From assembly GCA_029880775.1 (NCBI GenBank), contig JAOUNV010000183.1:1-5109 (forward strand): 5,109 nt of DNA, written 5' to 3'. Below are positions 1-5,075 of this stretch, one piece after another (within the stretch, counting starts at the first letter, position 1; each line of letters starts with the position of its first letter). Made by a program: the position numbers and the translations under genes. The notes below the pieces were generated by a model that saw only the letters and a list, made by a program, of their open reading frames with translations, was not told the origin of the DNA and made no database searches. The stretch is from Nitrospinota bacterium. GTDB lineage: Bacteria > Nitrospinota_A > UBA7883.

Positions 1-980
1 AACCATATCTGTCCGAATGACTTTTCCGTCACACTGCCCAAGTTCACAGATGACATGAGTGGGTCTGGATGAACCGCGCCCCTCGCGTCGATGTTCGCCA
101 CGCCGATTCCAGCGCTGGCCCCGCCTGCCTGTTTCAGGGTTTCCATAAGTTTTTCGGCGGCGGCGGGGTAATCCTGGGCGACGCGCATATACAGGTACAC
201 CGCGTCGGCGTCATTGTTGCCGGTCACCAGCTCAGGCCCATTTCCCGCTTTGGCGTATTCCACGGCTTTGTCCAGGATCAGGTCCATCAGCTTTCTTGTA
301 TTTTTTTTTGTCAGGTCGAAATCCTTCAACCCGTTGCCGCGGCCGCTGTATACCAGGTGGGAGAAGTAGAGCTTGTCCGCTTTCAGTTCTTCGGCCAGGT
401 CGAACATGCCGTTCACATCGCCGATGTTCATTTTGGTGATGGTGAATCGTACGCCCGATTTCAGTCCGGCGGCTTTTACATTGCGCACTCCCTCCACCGC
501 TTTTTCGAAGGAGCCGGGGAGGCCCCGGAACTTGTCGTGAATATCTCCCAGCCCGTCCAGGCTGACACCCACGTATGAGAATCCGGTTTTAGCGATTTTT
601 TCGATGGCGGGTTTGTCGAAGAGGGTGCCGTTGGAGGAGAGGGAGGTTATTACTCCCAGTTCGATCAGCCGGTCGGCTATCTGAAATATATCCTTGCGGA
701 ACAGGGGCTCCCCTCCGGAAAGGACCACCATTTTCACCCCGGCCTCCGCCATGTCCTCTGCGGTTTTGAGCGCCTGATCCAGGGTCAGCTCTCCGGAGAA
801 CTGGCGTGGTTGGGCCGCCGCGTAGCAGTGGACACAGGTCAGGTTGCAGTTTCGAGTGAGATTCCAGATGACGATGGGCGCGCGGGCTCCTGCCTTGGCG
901 GTATGGTTATTGGCGCCTGGGGCTTTGTTTGAAACGGAGCCGGAAACGGCGGCGCCAATCAACGTGGATATTCTCAGCAT
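1..980 (-). CDS. nirJ: NirJ, heme d1 biosynthesis radical SAM protein (C-terminus cut off by window edge)
   Basis: Translating the minus strand from the ATG at 980 gives 326 open codons that run off the left edge. NirJ is a cytoplasmic radical SAM/SPASM-type enzyme that removes propionate side chains from the 12,18-didecarboxysiroheme precursor during heme d1 synthesis. Residues C45, C49 and C52 form the CxxxCxxC cluster motif (CNLTCVHC), preceded by VIWNLTRN as in NirJ. SGGEP at 88-92 is the SAM-binding GGEP motif. Family-typical stretches follow: VGVSLDG (137-143), HDKFRG (148-153), SHLVYSGRGN (207-216), VTGNNDADAVYL (252-263), and ANID followed by VHPD near 295-306. The N-terminus MLRIS also resembles NirJ. 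NirJ is usually about 380-400 residues, so only the terminal auxiliary-cluster cysteines should be missing. The start follows the nirN stop by 7 bp, with GAGGG overlapping that stop, so coupling is likely. An A9 run at codons 224-227 does not break the frame. Related AhbC/AhbD or PqqE proteins are less likely because of the GNNDAD and SGRGN motifs. Confidence 0.9.
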   Translation of the reverse strand, partial: MLRISTLIGAAVSGSVSNKAPGANNHTAKAGARAPIVIWNLTRNCNLTCVHCYAAAQPRQFSGELTLDQALKTAEDMAEAGVKMVVLSGGEPLFRKDIFQIADRLIELGVITSLSSNGTLFDKPAIEKIAKTGFSYVGVSLDGLGDIHDKFRGLPGSFEKAVEGVRNVKAAGLKSGVRFTITKMNIGDVNGMFDLAEELKADKLYFSHLVYSGRGNGLKDFDLTKKNTRKLMDLILDKAVEYAKAGNGPELVTGNNDADAVYLYMRVAQDYPAAAEKLMETLKQAGGASAGIGVANIDARGAVHPDPLMSSVNLGSVTEKSFGQIW

Positions 981-987
981 CTCTCCC

Positions 988-2757
988 TCACTCCCTAAAG
1001 CTTAATACATAATCGGTGACTGCGTCCAGCTGTTCCGCCGAGAGGGGGATGGTGGGCATGGAGTTTCGCCTGTATCCCAATGTCTTGAACATGGACGCTG
1101 GCGCCATGATCTGGGCGCGAATCTGGTCGCGAGAGCGGATCGAGGCGATCTCGGCGAAGGATGGGCCAAAGGCGTCGTATCTTTGGTGGTGGCACCCCAT
1201 GCAAGCTTCCTCGTATACATGGCTGCCTTTGGGACGGCTGGTCGTCTGCGCCCAGGAAGTTATGGTAGTGTTCCCGCTGGGAGCGGGGGAGGGGATGGAA
1301 GCCTGGTCCCCGTCAAAAGCATGGGCGGGAAAGGTCTTGTTTTTGGAATTGTACTTACCCTTGGGGGTGTTAAATGGGATCGAATTCACAGGTGTCAAGG
1401 TTTCTGAATGGAATATCATGACTGCGCCGTCCACCTCCGGGATGGAGATGAGGGCCAGGTTCCCTTTGGCGTTGAATTCCACATGCTCCGCCTTGTGCCC
1501 AGGCCTGGGGGTGATGTACTTCACGGTTTTAAAATCCGCCTTGTCAATCAGGGCGATCTTTTCCGTGTTCGTGCCGGCCCATATGTATGGTGTGAAAGTA
1601 TGAGTGCGGACGAAGAATCCGGCCCCTGCGATGGGGACGCGGGAAACGACCTTTAGCTTGTCTATGGAGATGATGGTCACCTCCGCTTTTTTGATATGGT
1701 TGAGCGCGGCGAAAAGCTCCCCTTTCCTGGTGAAGAACACCGCCGAGGCAAGGTGAGGAAATCCGCCCGCCGGGAAAGTGGCCAGCGTCTTTCCGCTCTT
1801 GTAGTCGAACACATACATTTTGGCCCCGTCTCTCCTGGCGGCGATCATCAGGTTCTTCCTGGGGCTTATGGATATATCTTCAAAAGGCTCCGGGGTCTTG
1901 ATCTTTTTTATGGCGAAAGGAGGCTTGGCGTCTATCAGCCAAATCTCCGCCTTGTCCCGGAAGGAGAGAAGAAAGGAATTATCCTCGTACAGACCATATA
2001 TGCCGCCGACGGTCCCATTGATCTTGATCTCATGTACGGGAGTCATATCTGATGTGAAGAGCATCACGTTGGACGGCAGGTTGTTCGCCACAGCGATGAA
2101 TTTATCGTCTTTAGATATGGCGATGGCCCTGGAGCTGACACCAGCCTTGAACTGGGTATCCACTTTTAGTCTTCTAAGGTCGAAGCTTGTGACTTTTCCG
2201 TCTCTGGCGATGGAGAGCACACGGTCGAGATTGTGGGTAAACTTGAGCCCGCCATGAACCGCGCCCACGTAATAGGATGCGAAGATCCTGGGCGGATTAC
2301 CAGACAGCACCGCCAGTTTGCGGGTCCCTCTCTCCACCACCATGATGACTTCTCCAAGGTCCGCTATCCTTCTGACCCGGGGAGCGTATTCCACCGCTAC
2401 TTCTTTTCGGCTTGTCGCCATGTCAATGGTGGTCCATTCCACTTTGTCGACCGGAGCCTGGATATACTTGACCAAGGCGGCGATTCTTTCTGCTGGCAGA
2501 ATGTCGCGAAACGGCGGCATTTGAGTGGCCGGCAGTCCCTTAGTTATGACATCGGCAAGACGTTTCTTGTTAGTTCTGGAAAAATGCCCTGGAATCAGCG
2601 GTGGACCTGTAAACCCCAACCTGTCTGGTCGATGGCAAGGGGCGCAAAATTTCGTGTAATCCTCCTTGGTGGAGGGAGTCTCGCCGGTGGCGTTATCCGG
2701 TGTGAGCGAAAAAACGATGGCCAACGCGAAGAACAGGCGTACAACGATGCCGTTCAT
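988..2757 (-). CDS. nirN: NirN-like dihydro-heme d1 dehydrogenase with an additional C-terminal cytochrome c domain
   Basis: This is a 589-residue periplasmic protein. NirN converts dihydro-heme d1 to heme d1 by forming the acrylate side chain and delivers it to NirS. Domains in order: a signal peptide (residues 1 to about 25, R7 then a hydrophobic core); cytochrome c 1 with C38-A-P-C41-H42 and probable axial M80 in ATQMPPF; an eight-bladed d1-type propeller at about 115-475; a Ser/Pro/Thr-rich linker at about 478-510; and cytochrome c 2 with C519-M-G-C522-H523 and probable axial M567. NirN/NirF-type propeller motifs are visible: VHGGLKF (167-173, H168 as probable d1 ligand), SSRAIAIS, ANNLPSN, FPHLAS (333-338), GAGFFVRTH (378-386) and TPKGKYN (464-470). 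The active-site His327 of Pseudomonas NirS aligns by eye to E293, so nitrite reduction is unlikely. Pseudomonas NirN is about 490 residues with one heme c, so the tail is extra and may replace a NirC-type cytochrome. AAAGG at 2770-2766 sits 8 bases upstream of the ATG. A NirF assignment is possible but less likely because of the N-terminal heme c domain. Confidence 0.85.
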   Translation of the reverse strand: MNGIVVRLFFALAIVFSLTPDNATGETPSTKEDYTKFCAPCHRPDRLGFTGPPLIPGHFSRTNKKRLADVITKGLPATQMPPFRDILPAERIAALVKYIQAPVDKVEWTTIDMATSRKEVAVEYAPRVRRIADLGEVIMVVERGTRKLAVLSGNPPRIFASYYVGAVHGGLKFTHNLDRVLSIARDGKVTSFDLRRLKVDTQFKAGVSSRAIAISKDDKFIAVANNLPSNVMLFTSDMTPVHEIKINGTVGGIYGLYEDNSFLLSFRDKAEIWLIDAKPPFAIKKIKTPEPFEDISISPRKNLMIAARRDGAKMYVFDYKSGKTLATFPAGGFPHLASAVFFTRKGELFAALNHIKKAEVTIISIDKLKVVSRVPIAGAGFFVRTHTFTPYIWAGTNTEKIALIDKADFKTVKYITPRPGHKAEHVEFNAKGNLALISIPEVDGAVMIFHSETLTPVNSIPFNTPKGKYNSKNKTFPAHAFDGDQASIPSPAPSGNTTITSWAQTTSRPKGSHVYEEACMGCHHQRYDAFGPSFAEIASIRSRDQIRAQIMAPASMFKTLGYRRNSMPTIPLSAEQLDAVTDYVLSFRE

Positions 2758-2774
2758 GGCTATACCTTTATATT

Positions 2775-2809
2775 AAAACGGCAGGCGCCCGGTTGTCCGG
2801 ACACCTGCC
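2775..2809 (-). terminator. Intercistronic hairpin with short U tract between nirS and nirN (partial terminator or mRNA-stabilising structure)
   Basis: In the minus-strand RNA, bases 2809-2797 pair with 2792-2780 across the four-base loop ACAA (2796-2793), giving an uninterrupted 13-bp stem with two G-U wobbles (arm GGCAGGUGUCCGG). The wobbles become C-A mismatches in the plus-strand transcript, so the structure is optimised for the nir direction. It is followed by G and four U residues (2778-2775), then AAUAUAAAGG, which is already the nirN ribosome-binding site. The U tract is short, so read-through into nirN and nirJ is expected. It could equally protect the nirS message from 3' exonucleases. 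Confidence 0.7.
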
Positions 2810-2832
2810 TGTGAAATCGTGAAAACTACCTA

Positions 2833-4446
2833 CTAGTAAATGTCGTGCATCGTGTTGTACACGTTGAACTTACCAGTCGGTGTGTCCAAACCTTTGATAC
2901 GCTTCTTGATCTCCCGGGTCTTATCATCAAAGATGACGATTTCGCCCTTCTTACCCCAAATGCTTATCCAAACCTCGTCCCCAGCCTTGTTGTATTCCAT
3001 ATGCACAACACGGGCCTTCGGATCCTTCGTGAGCTGGATCATCTTGACAGGCTTGTCGAGATTGTTGATGTCAAGAACACCAACACTCTGGTGGGTAACC
3101 AAATCTGTGTTCAGAGTGAAGTCCACCCAAAGGTTTTTGCTCTTCGGATGGGTCTTGATGAACAGTCCGCCAGCGCCAGGCTCCAGCTCGATAGAGCGGA
3201 CAACCTTCCAGGCGTATTGCGGGTGCTTGACAGGATCGGTACCCCATACGGAGACCAGGCCCTCGCCGATGTGAACGGTAGAGTGGACGGGTCCGTATTT
3301 AGGATCGACGAAGTTGGCGCCACGACCAGGATGCGGCTTGGTACCCACTTCGAACCGTGCAACTCTTTTGCGCTCCTTGGTGTCGATGACGACCATGGTG
3401 TCCTTCATGTTGGCCGCAGGCATGAAATACCTGTGGGTAGAATCCCAACCGCCGTCATGCAGATAGCGCTCACCCTCGATCATCGTGATATTCACGTTTT
3501 CGATGTCGGAATAGTCCACCAGCCAAATGAAGCCGGTTTCCTTGATGTTGCAGACCCATTCCGGGGTGTAGTGCGAGGAGACGATAGCCGCCACGCGAGG
3601 CTCCGGATGGTATGTGCCAGTGTCATAGGTGTAACCGCGGGTACCGATGACTTTCTTCGGCTCCAGGGTCTCACCATCAAGGATGACCATATGAGGAGGC
3701 CAGTAGCAACCCACGATGGCCAGCTTGTCTTCGTAACCTTTGAACTTGGAAGTATCCACCGAGCGGGCCTCCGAGCAAGGCTTGGCAGTGGCCACCAGGG
3801 TGGGCTTCTTAGTGAAAAGGTCGATCATGCCGACTTTACCGTCGCGGCCGATGATGAAGAAATAGCGGCCTGAAGCCGAGGAGCGAAGAATGTGGGTCGC
3901 GTAACCGGAGTCCACGCGGGCCAACATCTCCTTGGTGTCACCATCGAAAACCACGATCTTGCCAGCATCGCGTTCCACAACGCCGAAGAAGTTCTGCCAG
4001 TTACGATTGTGCTGAGGCTTCTTCGGGCGTTTGTTCGGCGGGACGATGAGGTTCCAGCTCATCTTCATCTGGCCCAAGGAAATCTCTGGCGGAGCCACAG
4101 GATCTAACAAGAGGAAGCGGGCCAACAGGCTAGCTTCATCGCGGGTCATGGCGCCCTGCTCGCCCCAGTTCGGCATGCCGCCGGGCGTGCCGCCCCAAAT
4201 GATCTCTTCCAGGGTCTCGGTGCCCATTTCCCTCGTTTTCTTGGGCAAAAGGCTCGGGCCAGTGGCGCCTTTGCGCAAGGTGCCGTGACAGCCTGTGCAG
4301 ATGTTGAAATAGATCTTGCCGGCCTTGGCGATCTCCGCCTCGGTCATCTTGAGCTCAACTGCCGCCGCAGGGCTGCTTGTGAGCGCAAGGGACAGGACGA
4401 AAGTCGCCCCCAGCAAAAGCGAACTGATACGTGTTCTAAGTTTCAT
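2833..4446 (-). CDS. nirS: Cytochrome cd1 nitrite reductase (NO-forming), NirS
   Basis: This 537-residue periplasmic enzyme reduces nitrite to nitric oxide with electrons from small cytochromes or azurins. A signal peptide (residues 1 to about 29, MKLRTR then a long hydrophobic core, ending PAAA) precedes a compact cytochrome c domain with C50-T-G-C53-H54 and axial M91 in GGMPNWG. The d1 propeller (about 150-537) has ASGRYFFIIGRDGKVGMIDL (191-210), H185 as proximal heme d1 ligand, catalytic H330 in HDGGWD and H372 in PHPGRGANF (His327 and His369 of the Pseudomonas enzyme), and the family end TPTGKFNVYNTMHDIY. The start at 4446 is chosen over an in-frame ATG at 4515, because the former has AAGGAGGGGG at 4465-4456 and begins directly with a signal peptide. 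The mature N-terminus is too short to hold the Tyr arm of Pseudomonas and Paracoccus NirS. The gene ends in tandem stops (TAG TAG, 2835-2830). It is first in a probable nirS-nirN-nirJ operon. Lys codons are mostly AAG, fitting high expression. Confidence 0.96.
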   Translation of the reverse strand: MKLRTRISSLLLGATFVLSLALTSSPAAAVELKMTEAEIAKAGKIYFNICTGCHGTLRKGATGPSLLPKKTREMGTETLEEIIWGGTPGGMPNWGEQGAMTRDEASLLARFLLLDPVAPPEISLGQMKMSWNLIVPPNKRPKKPQHNRNWQNFFGVVERDAGKIVVFDGDTKEMLARVDSGYATHILRSSASGRYFFIIGRDGKVGMIDLFTKKPTLVATAKPCSEARSVDTSKFKGYEDKLAIVGCYWPPHMVILDGETLEPKKVIGTRGYTYDTGTYHPEPRVAAIVSSHYTPEWVCNIKETGFIWLVDYSDIENVNITMIEGERYLHDGGWDSTHRYFMPAANMKDTMVVIDTKERKRVARFEVGTKPHPGRGANFVDPKYGPVHSTVHIGEGLVSVWGTDPVKHPQYAWKVVRSIELEPGAGGLFIKTHPKSKNLWVDFTLNTDLVTHQSVGVLDINNLDKPVKMIQLTKDPKARVVHMEYNKAGDEVWISIWGKKGEIVIFDDKTREIKKRIKGLDTPTGKFNVYNTMHDIY

Positions 4447-4455
4447 GAATGTGTT

Positions 4456-4465
4456 CCCCCTCCTT
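4456..4465 (-). promoter_or_regulatory. nirS ribosome-binding site
   Basis: On the minus strand AAGGAGGGGG contains the full anti-16S complement AAGGAGG (4465-4459), ending 12 bases before the ATG at 4446; the trailing G run ends 9 bases before it. It fixes the start at 4446 rather than the upstream in-frame ATG at 4515. Confidence 0.85.
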
Positions 4466-4482
4466 CTGTGTATAGATAGAAG

Positions 4483-4501
4483 TGTCAATGGAAAATTGAC
4501 A
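4483..4501. repeat. Perfect 7-bp inverted repeat upstream of nirS (operator or leader hairpin)
   Basis: TGTCAAT (4483-4489) and ATTGACA (4495-4501) are perfect inverted copies separated by five bases. The element lies 37 bp upstream of the nirS ATG and just before its ribosome-binding site. In DNA it could bind a dimeric regulator. In RNA it would form a 7-bp stem with a 5-base loop. It does not match the classical Fnr spacing. Confidence 0.5.
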
Positions 4502-4544
4502 TCAAAAAATTGCATACAGTTTTAATGCTTTACGGCCCTTTGCT

Positions 4545-4575
4545 ATTATGACTTATGTCATGTTTTGCTGGTCAA
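4545..4575 (-). promoter_or_regulatory. Candidate sigma70-type promoter for nirS
   Basis: On the minus strand TTGACC (4575-4570, 5/6 to the -35 consensus) is followed after 19 bases by CATAAT (4550-4545, 5/6 to the -10 consensus). The spacer is longer than the optimal 17. Transcription would begin near 4537, giving a leader of about 90 nt. The dyad at 4548-4561 overlaps the -10 element, so the two readings (constitutive promoter with repressor site, or activated promoter starting further downstream) compete. Confidence 0.3.
4548..4561. promoter_or_regulatory. Candidate Crp/Fnr-family binding site upstream of nirS
   Basis: ATGAC-TTAT-GTCAT is a dyad with five-base arms and a four-base spacer, giving the TGA-N6-TCA geometry of Crp/Fnr-family sites (Fnr: TTGAT-N4-ATCAA). 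The outer bases are A/T rather than T/A, so the match is imperfect. If it were centred at -41.5, transcription would start near 4513 with only a weak -10 (TTAAAA, 4525-4520). Control of nirS by Fnr, Dnr or NnrR proteins sensing low oxygen or NO is common, so the position is plausible. Confidence 0.4.
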
Positions 4576-4643
4576 GCCCCGTTTATTATCCATATTTGTA
4601 TAACAATCCATTCGTATGGCGCTGGTTTGTGTATCGATATAAT

Positions 4644-4657
4644 CATCTATTTAGATG
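4644..4657. repeat. Perfect 6-2-6 inverted repeat
   Basis: CATCTA (4644-4649) and TAGATG (4652-4657) are perfect inverted copies around TT. It directly follows a TATAAT on the plus strand (4638-4643) that has no good -35 partner. Function is unknown; an operator is possible. Confidence 0.35.
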
Positions 4658-4726
4658 GAGGCAAAGAGCGATGCTTGGATTTACTCTATAGGGATTGTTG
4701 TTCCAGTGGCGCATATATGTTGTTGT

Positions 4727-4831
4727 AATGTAAGCATGTATATCTGTTTGTTTGAGAAGATGTTCACCAGGATTTATAAATATCATGGTTTAGCTGTGCT
4801 GTTTCCCAGCTTCCCAAAATGTTAGCATGTA
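4727..4831 (+). repeat. Pair of 14-bp near-identical direct repeats, 91 bp apart
   Basis: AATGTAAGCATGTA (4727-4740) and AATGTTAGCATGTA (4818-4831) match at 13 of 14 bases. Both are followed by an AT dinucleotide-rich tail. Two copies in a short intergenic region may be paired protein-binding sites. No known regulator motif is recognised. Confidence 0.4.
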
Positions 4832-4848
4832 ATATTGTGTTATGAACC

Positions 4849-4871
4849 CCTTCGGCGTAGCCGACAGAAGG
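4849..4871. repeat. Hairpin-forming inverted repeat, function unknown
   Basis: CCTTC (4849-4853) pairs with GAAGG (4867-4871), and inside it GGC (4854-4856) pairs with GCC (4860-4862), leaving GACA bulged. An alternative is TCGGC-GTA-GCCGA (4852-4864). No U tract directly follows on either strand, so it is not called a terminator, and no gene ends here. Confidence 0.3.
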
Positions 4872-4940
4872 CGTCTCTCTTGATTTTCAACCGATTTTTC
4901 CTTTTTTATTGAGTCTTTTTCGGCCTATTCTGGTTGTGAT

Positions 4941-4971
4941 CGCCATACGCGCCATACATCGGGCGCCGATG
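4941..4971. repeat. Tandem 8-bp direct repeat followed by a perfect inverted repeat
   Basis: CGCCATAC occurs at 4941-4948 and again at 4950-4957, one 9-bp period apart. Overlapping its last base is CATCGG-GCG-CCGATG (4957-4971), a perfect 6-bp inverted repeat with a 3-base centre. The cluster is a GC-rich island in AT-rich sequence about 105 bp upstream of the plus-strand gene. It could be an operator; no regulator is recognised. Confidence 0.35.
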
Positions 4972-4988
4972 GATGATGCGATAAATAA

Positions 4989-5017
4989 AGCGTTTTTCCT
5001 GTGTCAAGAAAAATGCT
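4989..5017 (+). repeat. 10-bp stem-loop upstream of the plus-strand gene
   Basis: AGCGTTTTTC (4989-4998) pairs with GAAAAATGCT (5008-5017) with one G-U wobble in plus-strand RNA and a 9-base loop. The minus strand of the loop holds TTGACA (5007-5002), a perfect -35 hexamer, but the matching -10 positions (TTTATC or TTATCG) are poor. No T run follows on the plus strand. Confidence 0.3.
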
Positions 5018-5020
5018 ATG

Positions 5021-5049
5021 TTTCCCAATCGATGCATTGTGGGTATCAT
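5021..5049 (+). promoter_or_regulatory. Candidate sigma70-type promoter for the plus-strand gene
   Basis: TATCAT (5044-5049) matches the -10 consensus at 5/6. TTTCCC (5021-5026), exactly 17 bp upstream, matches the -35 consensus at only 3/6. A start near 5056 would give a leader of about 20 nt that includes the GAGG at 5061-5064. Confidence 0.3.
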
Positions 5050-5075
5050 ATCGGGATTATGAGGCTATTTTCATC

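Larger units (their letters stand above)
4447..5075. other. AT-rich divergent intergenic region, probable control region for nirS and the plus-strand gene
   Basis: These 629 bp lie between the divergent start codons of nirS and the plus-strand gene. The base composition is visibly more AT-rich than the flanking genes. I see no reading frame with a ribosome-binding site and recognisable protein, and no tRNA or rRNA. The region is rich in short inverted repeats and low-complexity T tracts (around 4893-4920). Its length exceeds what two simple promoters need, so a long leader, a small RNA or a decayed gene could be hidden here. Confidence 0.7.

Noticed and set aside
69..578. 169-codon plus-strand open frame at the left end
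   Set aside because: It is a shadow of nirJ, which has the radical SAM cysteine motif, SGGEP and GNNDAD on the minus strand.
1016..1603. 195-codon plus-strand open frame opposite the nirN-like gene
   Set aside because: It is antisense to a well-supported cytochrome domain, with no recognisable family.
2845..3873. 342-codon plus-strand open frame opposite nirS
   Set aside because: It lies wholly antisense to nirS, whose family motifs are unmistakable. The predicted protein has no recognisable domain, and long antisense frames are common opposite GC-rich genes.
4447..4515. Upstream in-frame start for nirS at 4515 (23 extra residues)
   Set aside because: The extension places charged residues before the signal peptide and lacks a clear ribosome-binding site, while the start at 4446 has AAGGAGG and begins with MKLRTR plus the hydrophobic core.
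4502..4526. Plus-strand promoter starting from TTGACA at 4496-4501
   Set aside because: The TTGACA is part of the inverted repeat. The only nearby -10-like sequence (TTTAAT) has a poor 19-20 bp spacing, and no plus-strand gene follows for over 500 bp.
4880..4890. TTGATTTTCAA as an Fnr site
   Set aside because: The arms TTGA and TCAA are separated by three bases instead of the six required between them in Fnr sites.
4447..5075. CRISPR array or tRNA in the intergenic region
   Set aside because: There are no regularly spaced repeats of 25-40 bp and no cloverleaf with a T-loop; only short isolated inverted and direct repeats are seen.
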